A stretch of 64,000 nucleotides of DNA from Tolypeutes matacus (lineage: Eukaryota; Chordata; Mammalia; Cingulata; Chlamyphoridae), in NCBI GenBank assembly GCA_026826555.1, contig JAKSZT010033848.1:169807-233806 (forward strand), written 5' to 3'. A program made the translations under genes and the position numbers. The notes below the pieces were generated by a model. That model was not told the DNA's origin. It did not search any database and was given only the letters and a program-made list of their open reading frames with translations. Positions 49,211-61,057 of this stretch are shown piece after piece (the first letter of the stretch is position 1; each line of letters starts with the position of its first letter).

Positions 49211-49790
49211 TCCTCAACAATCAGTCCCTGTTTGTAGAGGAGGAGATTGTGAGGGTTGTATATATTTAGGCTCCAAGGCAAAAAATGGCACAGCCCCACT
49301 GGCCTGGAAGGGCTCTTGGGACACAGCAGACAAAATTTGTGAGTTAAAAGCTGAGTCAGCCTCTCTCTCCCCTCTCCTGAGGCATCCTCAAGTCCTCAAC
49401 AATTAGTCCAGGTTAGAAGAGAGGGAGATTGCAAGGGCTAGATTTCCTCAGTCATTCACCGGCCTCCAGGGCAAACCACTGTGTGGTCTCACCTGGTCTG
49501 GAAAGGCTCTTAGGACACAGCAGACCAAATTTGTGAGTTAAAAGCTGAGTCAGCCTCTCTCTCCCCTCTCCTGGGGCATCCTCAAGTCTTCAACAATTAA
49601 TCCTGGTTAGAAGAGAGGGATATTACAAGAGTCAGATTTCTCCAGTCATTCGACGGCCCCCAGGGCAAACCACTGTGTAGTCTCACCTGGCCTGGGAGGG
49701 CTCCTGGGACACAGCAGACCAAATTTGTGGGTCAGAAGCTGAGTCTGCCTTAGGCTGTGTCCCTCTCTCTCCCCTTTACTGGGTTGGTGG
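49211..49790 (-). repeat. Tandem ~194-bp monomers in the L1 F 5' UTR
   Basis: The block 'acacagcaga' recurs at 49321, 49515 and 49709, exactly 194 bp apart each time. A second block around 'cctcaacaat' recurs at 49211, 49393 and 49587. This gives about three head-to-tail monomers. The layout is like the promoter monomers of rodent L1 5' UTRs. Confidence 0.85.
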
Positions 49791-50063
49791 ATCCCTGGAA
49801 TCCCTTTTGTCTGTAGTCTCAGGCCCAGAGGCCTGAGAATTCTAAAGTGTCTTTAGTGTGGCGGAGGGTGCCGGCAGCAGCAGCCGCTGGTTTCAACTCA
49901 CAGTTCTGTCATCGCAATTTCCCTCCTTTGTCCCTCTCTCTTCTGGGTGGTGTCCACCCTTCACCTGCTGTCCTAAACCCTAGAAGATCTTTTTTGGGGT
50001 TGTTTCAATCTGTCTTCTAGCTATTTTTCCAGGGAAGAACAGATTCCCATGTCTTATTAGTCT

Positions 50064-50071
50064 GCCATCTT
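50064..50071 (-). promoter_or_regulatory. YY1-like motif at the 5' end of L1 F
   Basis: The minus strand reads aagatggc starting about 11 bases from the element's 5' end, which is fixed by the target-site duplication. Human L1 has a YY1 site at nearly the same place. Function is inferred. Confidence 0.55.
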
Positions 50072-50097
50072 CCTGGTAGTCTGAAAATTTTAGTTTT

Positions 50098-53000
50098 AAT
50101 AATAGGTTTTTCATTTTAAAAAATATTGAGGTATATCATTCATAAATGAACATATACATAAAATGTAATTGTATAATAAAAAGTGTTAATTTAAAAAATA
50201 AACATGCATAACATCATACAGTGTTCCCATATATCACCCCACCACAAACACCTTGCATTGCTGTAGAACAATTGTTACAAATTATGAAAGAACATCATCA
50301 AAATATTGCTAGTCACTATACCCAATATCTTACATTTGTTGGGTTTTCCCCCAAACCACCCTATAATGAAGACCCTGATTTAGTATATATAATTGTTATA
50401 GTTCATGAGAGAACGTTCTCACTTTTGTCTCTTAACAAAATATATCTTCCATCACATGATTCATTTTGTTATACAGTCACATTCTTTGCACAATCCATTC
50501 AAAGTCTACACCCATTGGCTATCATTTTCATCACAGAGATGGGCTATCATCACCTCAGTTAATTTTAGAGCATTTTCATTACTCCCAAAGGAAAATTCAC
50601 ATACCATCTTAAAACCACTCTTCTTAACTGTTAGAATTTATATGTCTTCTTTGCCATTGCAGCAAAAATACTACAATATTACTGGTAACTATCATGCATA
50701 AAATAGATTAGTTGTAATTTTCCTGTGTATCACCATATTCTTAACACCTTGCAATAAAAGAGAATTCTTATATTTATATTAACCACAATCACCATATATC
50801 ACTGAAATCACTACATTATACGGTCCCTAGTTATCCTAGTTATTGTAAGCTTCCTTATAATTGACATTTATATCTCTAGACTACTACTTTCAGCCACAAT
50901 CACATTTACAAATGAGCAGTGTTAGTTATACTCATTATAATGCATTACCAACAACTCTATTCATTTCCACACTTTTATAATAAGCCTTATTAAAAATTTT
51001 ACATACATTAATCATCAGTTCTATTTCCCAACCAACAGTCTCTCTTTTAGTAACCTATACTCTAGAGTTTACCTCCATGAGTTTACTCATCATATTTCAT
51101 TCATATTAGTGAAGCCATTCAATATTTGTCATGTTTTCTGGCTTATTTTACTCAACATAAGGTCCTCAAAGGTACTTTCATGTTCTCAAAATCATCCCAA
51201 TTACATTTCTTTATAAAGCTGAATAATATTCAATTGTATGTATGTACTATATTTTATTTATCCTTTCATCAGTTGATGGAGACTTAGTTTGCTTCCATAT
51301 TTTAGGAAATGTGAATAAAGTTGTTATGAACCTTGGCATGCAAATGTCAGTTTGCATCCTTGCTTTCATTTCTTCTGAATATATTCTTAGAAATGGAATT
51401 GCTGGATTATAAGGCAGTTCTATATTCAGCTTCTTGAGGTACCAACAAACTATTTTCCACAGAGACTGCACCATCCTATATTCCCACCAAAAGTGAAGGA
51501 GTGTTACTATTTCTCCACATCACCTCCTGCACTTGTATTTTTCTGTTTTTTTTTTTTTTTTTTTAATAATGACCATTCTCTAAGGTTGAAATGATATCTC
51601 ATTGTAGTTTTGCTCTGTATATCCCTAATACCTAGTGATGCTGAACATTTTTTCATGTGCTTTTGGCAAGTTTTATTACCTCTTTGGAAAAGTTTCTATT
51701 CAAGATTTTGCCCAATTTTAGTTGGATTGCCTGTCCATTTATAACTCAGTTGTTGAATCTCTTTATTTAACATAGATATAAAAATGCTTACCAGATATGT
51801 GGTTTCTAAATATTTCTCCCCTTGAGTAGTCTGTCTTTTTACTCTCTTGACAAAATGTTTTGAAGCACAAAAATGTTTAATTTTGAGGAGGTCCCATTTA
51901 TATATATTTTTTCATTTTTCATGTTTTGGGTGTAAAGTTTAAGAAACTACCACCTAATAGAAGATCCTAAATATCTTTCCAAACATTTTCTTCTAGGAGT
52001 TTATGGTTGTAGCTTTTATATTTAGGTCCTTGATCCATTTTGAGTTAATTTTTGTATAAGATGTGAGAAAGGCATCCTCTTTATATCTTTTGGATATGTA
52101 TATCCAGTTCTCCCAGCACCATTTGTTGAGTAGACTGTTCTGACTCAGCTGGATGGGCTTGAGAGCCTTGTCAAAAATCCCTTGACCATAAATGTGAACA
52201 TCTTTTTCTCAACTCTCAATTTGATTCCATTGATCAACATGCCTGTCTTTATGCCAGTACCATGCCATTTTCACAACTATAGCTAAGTAATATGATTTAA
52301 AGTCAGGAATTGAGATTCTCCAACTTTGTTCTTCTTTTTAAAGGTACTTTTTGACTATTCAGGGCAACTTACCTTTCAAAGAAATTTGAATATTGGCTTT
52401 TCCAATTCTACAAAGAAGGCTGTTGGGATTTTCATTGGGATTGCATTGAATCTGTAGATAAACTTGAGTAGAATTGACATCTTGATGATATTTAGTTTTC
52501 CAATCCATGAACATGGAATGTCCTTCTATTTATTTAGGTCTTCTTTGTTTCTTTTAGCGATATTTTGTAGTTTTTTTACAATACTTTATTCCTAAATATT
52601 TCATTCTTTCAGTCACTATTAGAAATGGAAATTTTTTCCTAACTTCATCCTCAGATTGATCATTAGTAGTGTATAGAAACAATAATGATTTTTGCATAAT
52701 AATCTTGTATCCTGTCACTTTGCTGCACTTGTGTATTAATTCTAGGAGCTTTTCTGTGGATTTTTCAGCATTTTCTAGTTACAGGATCATGTCATCAGTG
52801 ATTTGTGAAAGTTTTGTTTCTTCCATCCTATTTCAATGCCTTTTATTTCTTTTGCTTACCTGATTGCTCTAGCTAGACTTTTAAGATGATATTGAGTAAT
52901 AGAACTCTCATTAGTTATCCTTGTATTTTTCCTGATCCAGCAGAAAATCTTTCAGGATTTCACAATTGAGTACAATGTTAGCTGTAGATTTTTCATATAT

Positions 53001-54140
53001 GCACTTCATATGTTGAGAAAGGTTCCTTCTCTTCCTATCTTTTGGAGTGTTTTTATCAAGGAGAATGTTGGATTTTCTCAAATGCCTTTTCTGCTTCAAT
53101 TAAAATGATCACGCGATTTTTCCTCCTAGAGTTAGTAACTTGGTTTATTCCTTCTATTTATTTTCTTGTTTTGAAACATCTTTGCATACTTGGCATAAAA
53201 CTCACTTGGTTATGATAAATAATCCTTCTAATATGTTGTTATATTCAATCTGCAAGTATTTTGTTAAGGATTTTTAAATCTATATTCATTAGAGAAATTG
53301 GTCTATAAGTTTCCTTTTTGTGGTATATTCATCCGGATTTGGTATTAATGTGACATTGGCTTCAAAGAGTGAGTTTGGTAGTGTTAACTACTGTTCAATT
53401 TTTTTAGAAGACTTTGAGCAAGATTGGTATTCATTCTTAATGGAATGATTGGTAAATTCAACTGTGAAGCCATCTGGCCCTGGGCTTTTCGTTTTGTGGA
53501 ATTCTTTGATGACTGTTTCAATCTCTTGTTTAGCTGAAGTCTTCTGTTTCTTCTAGGGTTGGAGTAAGTTTTTCATGTGTTTCTAGGAATTTGTCCATTT
53601 TTGTTTTTGTTGGTGTACAGTTGTTCAAAGTAATCTTTTGTGATCCTCTTTATTTTTAATGGGTCAGTAGAATGTTCCCACTCTCATTTCTGATTTTATT
53701 TATATGTATATTCTTTCTTTTTTTTCTCGTCAGTCTAGCTAAAGGTTTGCTGTTTTTGTTCATCTTCTTAAAGAACCAATTTTGGTTTCATTGATTCTAT
53801 TATTTTTGTGTTCTCAATTTTACTTATTTCTCTTCTGATATTTGTTGTTTCCTTCTGCTTTCTTTGCGGTTAGTTGCTATTCTTTATCTACTTCCTCCAA
53901 TTGTTCAGTTTGGTCTTTGATTTTGGCTCTTTCTTCTTTTCTTTTTTAATTTAAACACTTAAGGCTATATATTTTCCTGTTAGCACTGCCTTCATAGATT
54001 TTGATATGTTGTGTCCTTGTTTTCATTTGTCTCAAGATATTTACTGATTTCTCTTGCAATTTCTTCTTTGATGCACTGATTGTTTAAAAGTATGTTCTTT
54101 AACTGCCATATATTTGTGGCTTTTCCCTTTATGTCTAGAA
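50098..54140 (-). mobile_element. L1 copy G, reverse, 5'-truncated
   Basis: 3' UTR at 50098-51110 (same type as L1 A at 1270-2160), then ORF2 from its end (about 51115) back to the endonuclease domain at 54140, where the element stops. No ORF1. It lies beside the 5' end of L1 F. The frame is heavily damaged; the longest open pieces are about 70 residues. Confidence 0.85.
51115..54140 (-). pseudogene. L1 G ORF2 pseudogene (partial)
   Basis: Minus-strand ORF2 lacking its first several hundred bases. The C-terminal part reads 'MVQSLWKIVCWYLKKLNIEL' (51247-51474). The RT region corresponds to 52560-53300 and is frameshifted. Many stops; no intact catalytic block visible. Confidence 0.8.
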
Positions 54141-55149
54141 GACATAAACAATTGATCTGCAGGGGATTTCAAAAAAATGGGGGAAAATGGAATGCACTCT
54201 ATAGAAGTTCATATAGGTAATATCTGTTGATAAACCAGTTTTTGTCCAAGAGAGACACCTTATCAGATTGGCCCTATATGAGCTTTACACTTCTTAATAG
54301 AAACCCTTTTTCATTTTCTGAATGACATGCTGCCAAATAACTGAATTGCTCAATAAATTGTGAGATTCTATATTTAAAGTGGTTGAATTAAGGTAAATTA
54401 AAAGTTTCTTTTAATGATATTATCTTAATACAACATTTGAAGAGTGTTCTGGTGACTAATACATTACACTAGACTAAAAGATCGCTTTCTTCAATCGCAT
54501 GGGCGAGATTTATGATTTCTCCAAAGTACGAAATTAATTCCACTGATCCACAAGGATTGTTGTCCAAGGCTCAAAGTTCCCCTCATTTAAAAAACAGCAA
54601 CAACAGATTCTATCAAAAATAAATTTTAATTCTGGCAAGCAAGAAGAAACCCTATAATTTACCACTTTTTTGTTCCCTCTAGACACAATGTCTGTTAGTA
54701 AAAATGCTAGAATAGAGGGGAATCATGTCCATGAGGAGCTCTTTTTCAGCACGGCACCAAAGCAAATGCAAATATCTTGGGTATCCTACTCAAATTTATT
54801 GCACAATTGTTGGTATCTAATACATTGCTGCATATTTTGCTGCCTGGCTATAGAATCTTTCTGGATTTCCTATCTGAATATTGTAATATTGTGACCATGT
54901 TACTCAGGGTCTGCAGTCTACCTTTCAGGATCAATAATAGGGTCTCTGAACAGATCTCTGACCACTCTGCAAATCCCTCCTGGGGCTTATCTTTCAGAGA
55001 CTCTGTTTGGGAGATAAAGGATGTTAATGTAAACATATTCCAGAAGTTAAAATTGTTAATAATATTCATGAAGGCTGAATTTTCTGGTCAAAATATACTG
55101 AAAACATATCTGTTGTTTGCCATCAATGTAAAGCCAAGAGGTAAGTAAA
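54141..55149. other. No assigned feature
   Basis: Unique-looking DNA between two L1 pieces. A 123-codon frame at 54777-55148 has no motif I recognise, and an overlapping frame of similar quality is on the other strand, so I treat both as chance. Confidence 0.4.
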
Positions 55150-55329
55150 TACATATTTTTAAATATTTCATTTTGAAATACCTTCTAACATACATGATAA
55201 TTGTAAAATTAAAAAAAAAAAAAAAACATATGGAGAACTCCAGCATTCCCACCCATACAGATATCCAACAACGTTTAATATTTTGCCTTATATGCTACAT
55301 CATTCTATCTATCTATTTATCTACCTATC

Positions 55330-55376
<47 letters not shown>

Positions 55377-56020
55377 CACCTACCCATATATAATTGTTCA
55401 TGTGTTTAGCAATTTATCTATTTTCTAAACATTTGGGGGTAGGTTGTATACTTCATTCTCCTTAAACACATAATTCATACTTTCATGTATATGCCCAAAT
55501 AACAAGACATTCCCCTTTGTAACCAACTTAAGTAACATTATCAAGTTTAGAAAATTTAACACTGATGTAAAATTCACATATTATATTACAATTTTTTCAT
55601 GTGTCTCTAATATCCTTTTGGCCATTTCCTCCTCCACTATTTGTTTCAACCAGGTTCATATAGCTAATTTAATTGTCTCTTTAGGTTTCTCATTTCTTAA
55701 TTTTGGAAACATATGAATACTTTCTCATCTCAACCCTCCCAAGGATACAAAACAGTAGGATTAAGCACATTCACAATTTTGTGTTACATTCACCACCATC
55801 CATTACCAGAATTTTCCTGTCATCCAAATGGATACCCTTTTCCCATTATGCATTCAATACCCATGTACCCTTTCTTCTTTTCCTCTGGTAAAGTGTACTC
55901 TACTTTCTGTCTATATGAAGTTACATATTCTATCTATTCATATGACTGGAATTATACAATATCAGTCCCTTTCTGTCTGTCAATCAACATGATGTCTTCA
56001 AGGTTGATGCAGAAAATGAT
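55150..56020 (-). mobile_element. Old L1 3' UTR fragment, reverse
   Basis: On the minus strand it opens with wording of the end of L1 ORF2 and its 3' UTR: 'accttgaagacatcatgttg' then 'ctgatattgtataattccag' (revcomp of 55940-56010). It extends to an A-rich end, seen as the T/A run near 55205. A microsatellite has grown inside it. Confidence 0.6.
55303..55385. repeat. (TATC)n microsatellite
   Basis: The core at 55331-55376 is about 11.5 perfect TATC units, with imperfect units on both sides. Confidence 0.93.
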
Positions 56021-56805
56021 ATATATTTTTTTCACCCATGAGGCTTTCTGAATTAAAAACTTTCTTAGCTACATGATGCCCTTCATTTATTATTTATATT
56101 TTTATGATTTTTGTATTGTGCTGTTTCAAGTTGTTTTTGCATGTATAAGGATGTTGTTTCCATAATAACCCATTGTAGTACCTATAATAGGAATTACTGA
56201 CTCTGGTTTCATTATTTATATTAAAATATGATTAGAGGGCTTCACCTAAGCCCTTAGCTAGCTAGTAGCATCATCAGAACTATAATAGTATATGATGTCT
56301 TGATTATTTTTATTTCATATGAGTCCCCATGAACAAATGCAGAGAAGAACTCATTTAATTCTACCAACATGACAAATCATTTTGAGAATGAGTAGTGTGA
56401 GCAATTCCATCTCCTCTGACAATAGCACAACTCTTAGAAAACTGTGCTCGGATTACCTTAATTTAGTACTCTCCTGTATTCTTGAAGAAGATAGTACAGG
56501 ATAATTCTTGAAGAAGGCAGTATGGGATAAATGAATGTAAAGGAGTTTAAGATGCTTGAAGGCATAACTGACAATTTTGGTTCAGTAGGTATAAATGACC
56601 AGTTTTCAGCATGATTGAGAAGGTACCTTGAATGCTTAAATTCTGTCTCCTCTTTGTCACTGTCTGAACCAATTGTTTGACCAAGAGATGGTAACTTCTG
56701 GTGTGTGGGAGAGAGAAATACCAGTCTTTCTGTCACTTAATGCTGGATACCATTTTTATTTCTGTCCACTAAGGTTTATTTAATTCTTGATTAGCTCCTT
56801 GTATT
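56021..56805. other. No assigned feature
   Basis: AT-rich DNA. I see no gene or recurring repeat in it. Confidence 0.4.
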
Positions 56806-56820
56806 TAAAGGTGTATATTA

Positions 56821-57014
56821 GGGAAGCGGCTGTGGCTCAATCAGTAGGGCTCCCGTTTACCATATGGGAGGCCCCGGGTTCGGTTCCCAGGGCCTCCTGG
56901 TGAAGGCAAGCCCGCCCGCGTGGCGTGGTTAGCTGACCCAGCGAGCACAAGCAGCAAGGGGGGGATAAATGAATAAATAAATAAAATCTTAAAAAAATAA
57001 TAATAAAAAAAAAA
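56821..57014 (+). mobile_element. tRNA-derived SINE, copy 4 (forward)
   Basis: The forward copy reads GGGAAGCGGCTGTGGCTCAA at its start. The A box region starts at 56833 (tggctcaatcag), and the B box is ggttcggttcc at 56877-56887, a good pol III match. The GC-rich body ends in a G-run, then an ATAAATAAAT-rich tail and 'aaatctt'. A perfect 15-bp duplication, taaaggtgtatatta, is at 56806-56820 and 57015-57029. Confidence 0.95.
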
Positions 57015-57185
57015 TAAAGGTGTATATTAGGTCACCTTCTATTTTCCCAATTCATTGTGTCCCTATTATTATCTAGTTCTTTTTTTTTTTTTTTTTTATT
57101 AATTATTTCTAGTTCATTTTGTAGAATTTTCTAAACTAATCTAATAACATGCCTGAGAGATTTTGGTCTGTTTAGTTAATTATTT

Positions 57186-57740
57186 TGCATGGTACTTTGA
57201 GACTTTTGTGGTCCCCAGAAAAGATCATGTCCTTAGAGCCAATCCATTTCTGTTGGTGTGTACCTATTTTTGGTGGCACCTTTTGATTAGATTATTTCAG
57301 TTAAATACCTTTAATTAGATTACTTCAGTTGAGTGTGACCCAAGTTGGAATCCTTTGTAATTGGGATGAATATGAAGAGACACAGAGAAACTTAAAAATG
57401 CCTGGAAGCAAAGAGAGAAAGTCCCAGAAGGCAGAAGCTGAAATCAATGGAAACTTGGAGAAAGAAAGGCACAGGAGCGGAGAGAAACCTGGAGGAAGCC
57501 AGAAGCTGAAACTGACAAGATCAGAAGAAGGGAAACAGGAGATGTCACCATTGTGCTCTGCGATGTGACACAGAGTCCAGTACCACTTGTAGCCATGTCT
57601 TCAGGGAGTTTTGCTTGAAGCGTTGATTTGGACAATTTTCACAGCCTCAGAACTGTAGGCTAATAAGATGATAAATACTCATTGTAAAAGCTCACCCATT
57701 TCTGGTATATTACCTTGGCAGCCTTTAACAAATTAAAACA
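57186..57740 (+). repeat. X-type solo LTR (X2)
   Basis: Same family as X1 and X3: 'gattagattacttcagtt', purine-rich middle, 'cacagcctcagaactgtagg', 'cccatttctggtat' and the end 'aacaaattaaaaca'. Probably a decayed LTR of an ERV-L/MaLR-type element. The precise 5' end is unclear. Confidence 0.6.
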
Positions 57741-58143
57741 TTTTGGGATCCCCATGTGTATTATTTCTGAAATATTTTTCAATTTTCCTATTTGATTTCT
57801 GAAGTATACCTGCTGGAATCCATTTTATTGTGTTGTTTCAAAATTATGTATTTGACCATTTATATTTTTGAGCATATATTTTTGTCGATTTGTTGTCCCT
57901 TTCAGAGATCATGTTACCTATAATTTAATTTAATTGCTGACAATTATTTGTTTGTAAGTTTCCTGTATCTTTGATATTTCTCTTATGATGTATGCTCTTA
58001 GAAAAATCATTTTTAACCCTATAGCTCCTTCTGGAGAGCCTGAAACAGTGTAGTGCCAAGGTTTTAGAGCAGACTGTAGGCATTCACATGTAGGCTTCTT
58101 TATTCAATTACTCTCTAATACTTGGCATATTAATTAAACCATC
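57741..58143. other. No assigned feature
   Basis: AT-rich DNA between two X-type LTRs. The flavour is like decayed L1 in reverse, but I cannot place it. Confidence 0.35.
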
Positions 58144-58817
58144 CGTCCTGGTTTGAGTTTATTGATGTGCCCAGAAAATTATGTTCTTAAGCTAACCCAT
58201 TCCTGTACATGGAAGCCTGTTGAATGTGGGGCCTTTGGGTCAGATTCAGGTAAGAGTCTTTGATTAAAAAGTTAAGAGCTTTTGATTAGATCAGTTCAAT
58301 TAAGGGCTTTTGAATAGATTATGGTACCCAGGGTGGGTCTTAATACGTTTAGGGCATTCTCATATAAATGGAGACACACAGAGAAAGAGAGCCACCACTG
58401 TTTAACCCTGCCATGTGAGAGAGGACTCCAGGTCTCCTACAGCTGCAAAAAGAGAAACCCTGAGAGGCTGAGAAGAAAGGCTGAAGGCTGGAATCACAGA
58501 GCAGATAGAAGCTGAAGAGATGCATCCCAGAAGAGAAGGGAGAGATGAACAATTGTGCCTGGTGACCCAAGCTAAACTCAGGGAGAAAGTGAGTCTGGTG
58601 GAGAAAGTGGAGAGAAACTAGACCCTCCATTTTGCCTTGCCACATAGCAGGAGTCCAGGATTCATCACTGACCTTTGGTAATGCAGTATTTCTTATGATG
58701 CCTTGATTTGAACATTTTCACAGCCTCAGAACTGTAAGATTTTACCGTAATATATTCCATTATAAAAGTGAACCCATTTCTGGTATTTTTCATTGACAGC
58801 TTTCAGCACACCTAAAC
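58144..58817 (+). repeat. X-type solo LTR (X3)
   Basis: The longest copy of the family: start 'cgtcctggtttgag' (probably once TGTCCTGG), middle 'gccttgccacatagcaggagtc', end 'cagcacacctaaaca'. Aligns with X2 and X1 throughout its 3' part. Confidence 0.65.
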
Positions 58818-58917
58818 ACCACTTGTATATTTTCCTCCACTGTAAAATTTTTATAACACTTGTACGTGTTTCTTAGGAGAGTTTTAAATATTAATTGAGT
58901 TTATGCACCTAAGGCAC

Positions 58918-59364
58918 TGTATTAGTCAGTGTTCTTTTGGGAAACAGAATCAACAGAAGATATCTGTCAATAATATGAGATTTTAAAAGAGTCTCTCATG
59001 TGACCATGGGGATGCACAAGTCCAGGTTCTGCAGGCAGGCTGCAAATCAGGGGCTCTGATGAAAGTCTGATGGAAGGTTCTGAAGAGTTCCTGGGAGAAG
59101 TTGGCTTTCCAATGACGAGCTGGGAAATGCTCTCTGAATGTTGAAATCACTTCCCCTTTTAAGATCAACTGATTGGATAAAAGCATCACCAGTGATGATG
59201 CAATCTCCCTGATTGTTGTAGATATTATCAGCCATCCACGCAGTAAAGTCACTGGTGATCGAAGTCCATAAATGCTCTTGTATTACAATTAGCCCAGTGC
59301 TTGCTGGAACAAACACCTGGACACAATTGCCTGGCTGAGTTAACACATTAGCCTAACCATCACA
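58918..59364 (-). repeat. ERV-L 3' LTR (reverse copy)
   Basis: 447 bp; the minus strand starts TGTGATGGTTAGGC and ends CTAATACA (TG...CA). It lies directly downstream of the polypurine tract (59365-59375, revcomp aaggggtggac). It matches 26808-27250. Confidence 0.88.
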
Positions 59365-59733
59365 GTCCACCCCTTGTCAACTCGGCAATCATACACATTA
59401 CCCTAAACCATATTTAGTCTGTAAGTAAAAACAATAACAGAAAAGCATACATATATATTTCTGCCTAACAATGTTCAACTTCCCTGCATACAACTGGAAA
59501 TGTATTAATTCCCCACACAGTAGGGTGCAATTCCTTGGGTAATATTTGGTCTTAAACTTGACATCCTTAAATATTATAACATGGAATTAATACAACTTTT
59601 CATATGATAGGGAATAGGTTGTGGAAGAAAACAAGAAAGTCATTTTGTGTACATATGCAATCATACTCATAATGAAACAAGGAAGAAGAGTTCATGACTA
59701 TTACAGTACTCATTTCTGTAACTGGTCACGTGG

Positions 59734-60223
59734 TCAAAGTTCATATTTATCACTACCTTCTTTCACTACCCATTCCATGTTCCTGTTACCTTCAGTAAGC
59801 TCTTCAGCTGGCCGTGGTTCTTTGTCTGGTGGGGTGACCCAAGATTCTGGGCCATTGTTAGTCCTGCTTGAATTGGTTTGTTGCAATTTTCCATTGACTT
59901 TAATCACAGGGCATGGCAGTAATAGGAGACACCCTAGAGGATCTCCTGCATTCCAGGCAAACTCTTCTTTACCTCTATTATGTAGATGTAGTCTTATTTC
60001 CCCCTTGATAGTCAGGATCAATCACCCCAGCCAGTACAGCAATTCCCTTATTTGCCTGTTGATTCACAGGTAAGAGGAGCCCAAAGTGGCCAGGTGGCAG
60101 TCTTAACTTCCAGTTCAATGGAATCATTGTTATATTCCCTGTTGGCAGCACTCCTCCTTTTGGAAATAAAACCTGTAGACCAGCAGAGCTTAAGGTTGCA
60201 GGGACAGGAAGCAAAATTTTCAT
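59734..60223 (-). pseudogene. ERV-L dUTPase remnant (reverse copy)
   Basis: dUTPase converts dUTP to dUMP. Two overlapping open pieces cover it. The first (59978-60223) has 'GHFGLLLPVNQQANKGIAVL' and 'AGVIDPDYQGG', which match dUTPase motifs 2 and 3. The second (59734-60021) has 'GEIRLHLHN' and continues to a C-terminus ending 'VKEGSDKYEL'. One frameshift near 60000 separates them. It follows integrase directly, as in other ERV-L elements. Confidence 0.82.
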
Positions 60224-61057
60224 AGTGGGTCTCTAGGAGTAATAGTGAGTGGTGCCACTCCCATTTCCACCCTTTGATTCCTGGACCCATTAATTCTGGC
60301 AATGGGAGAAACAGCACCATAGAGAGGGCACTGTTTCAAAGCACACACAGCCTCCTGGAGAACATTGCCCCAGCCCTGCAAGGTATTGCCACCTAGATGG
60401 CACCGTAATTGAGTCTTCAAAAGGCCATTCCACCGTTCTATTAATCCAGCTACTTCAGGGTGATGGGGAACATGGTAAGACCAGTGAATTCCACGGGCAT
60501 GTGCACATTACCGCACATCATTTGCCGTGAAATGGGTTCCTTGATCAGAAGCAATGCTGTGTGGAATGCCATGATGGTAAATAAGACATTCAATAAGTCC
60601 ACAGATGGTAGTTTTGGAAGAAGCATTGCATGCTGGAAATGCAAACTCACAGCCAGAGTATGGAGTATTTGTCTATTCCAGTTAAAACAAATCATTGCCC
60701 CTTCCATGATGGAAGTGGCTCAATGTAGACAACCTGCCACTAAGTAGCAGGCTGGTCGCCTTGAGGAATGGTGCCATATCAGGGTCTGACTGTGGGTCTC
60801 TGCTGCTGGCAGATTGGACATTCAGCAGTGGTTGTAGCCAAGTCAGCCTTGGTGAGGGGAAGTCCATGTTGCTGAGCCCATGCATAACCTCCATCTCTAC
60901 GTCCATGGCCACTTTGTTCATGAGCCCATTGGGCAATGACAGGAGTGTCTAGGGAAAGAGGCTGAGCATTAGCCACAGAGTGGGTAATCTTATGCACTTG
61001 ATTATTAATGTATTCCTCTGCTGAAGTCACCCTCTGGTGAGCATGCATGTGGGACAC
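60220..61057 (-). pseudogene. ERV-L integrase remnant (reverse copy)
   Basis: The N-terminal zinc-binding domain is open in 60779-61057: 'WAHEQSGHG' supplies the two His, and 'CPICQQQ' the two Cys. The catalytic core follows in broken frames: the piece 60450-60707 covers part of it in a shifted frame, and 60220-60420 opens 'MKTQLRCHLGGNTLQGWGNV', just after the region of the last catalytic Glu. At least three frame breaks. Confidence 0.8.

Larger units (their letters stand above)
43741..50081 (-). mobile_element. L1 copy F, reverse, full length
   Basis: A complete 6.34-kb L1: poly(A) tail (T-run 43741-43754), very short 3' UTR (about 97 bp), ORF2 (43852-47699), ORF1 (47755 to about 48715), and a 5' UTR to 50081 with tandem monomers and a terminal YY1-like motif. 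The target-site duplication tgaaaattttagt is present at 43728-43740 and 50082-50094 (three further T residues also match). Both ORFs have several frame breaks, so it is probably inactive. Confidence 0.92.

Noticed and set aside
54777..55148. 123-codon frame as a possible unique gene
   Set aside because: No start context, motif or conserved domain seen; the opposite strand has a comparable frame at 54848-55069.
57329..57568. 79-codon charged, helical-looking plus-strand frame
   Set aside because: It is the purine-rich middle of an X-type LTR. Such repeats give Lys/Glu-rich frames by composition.
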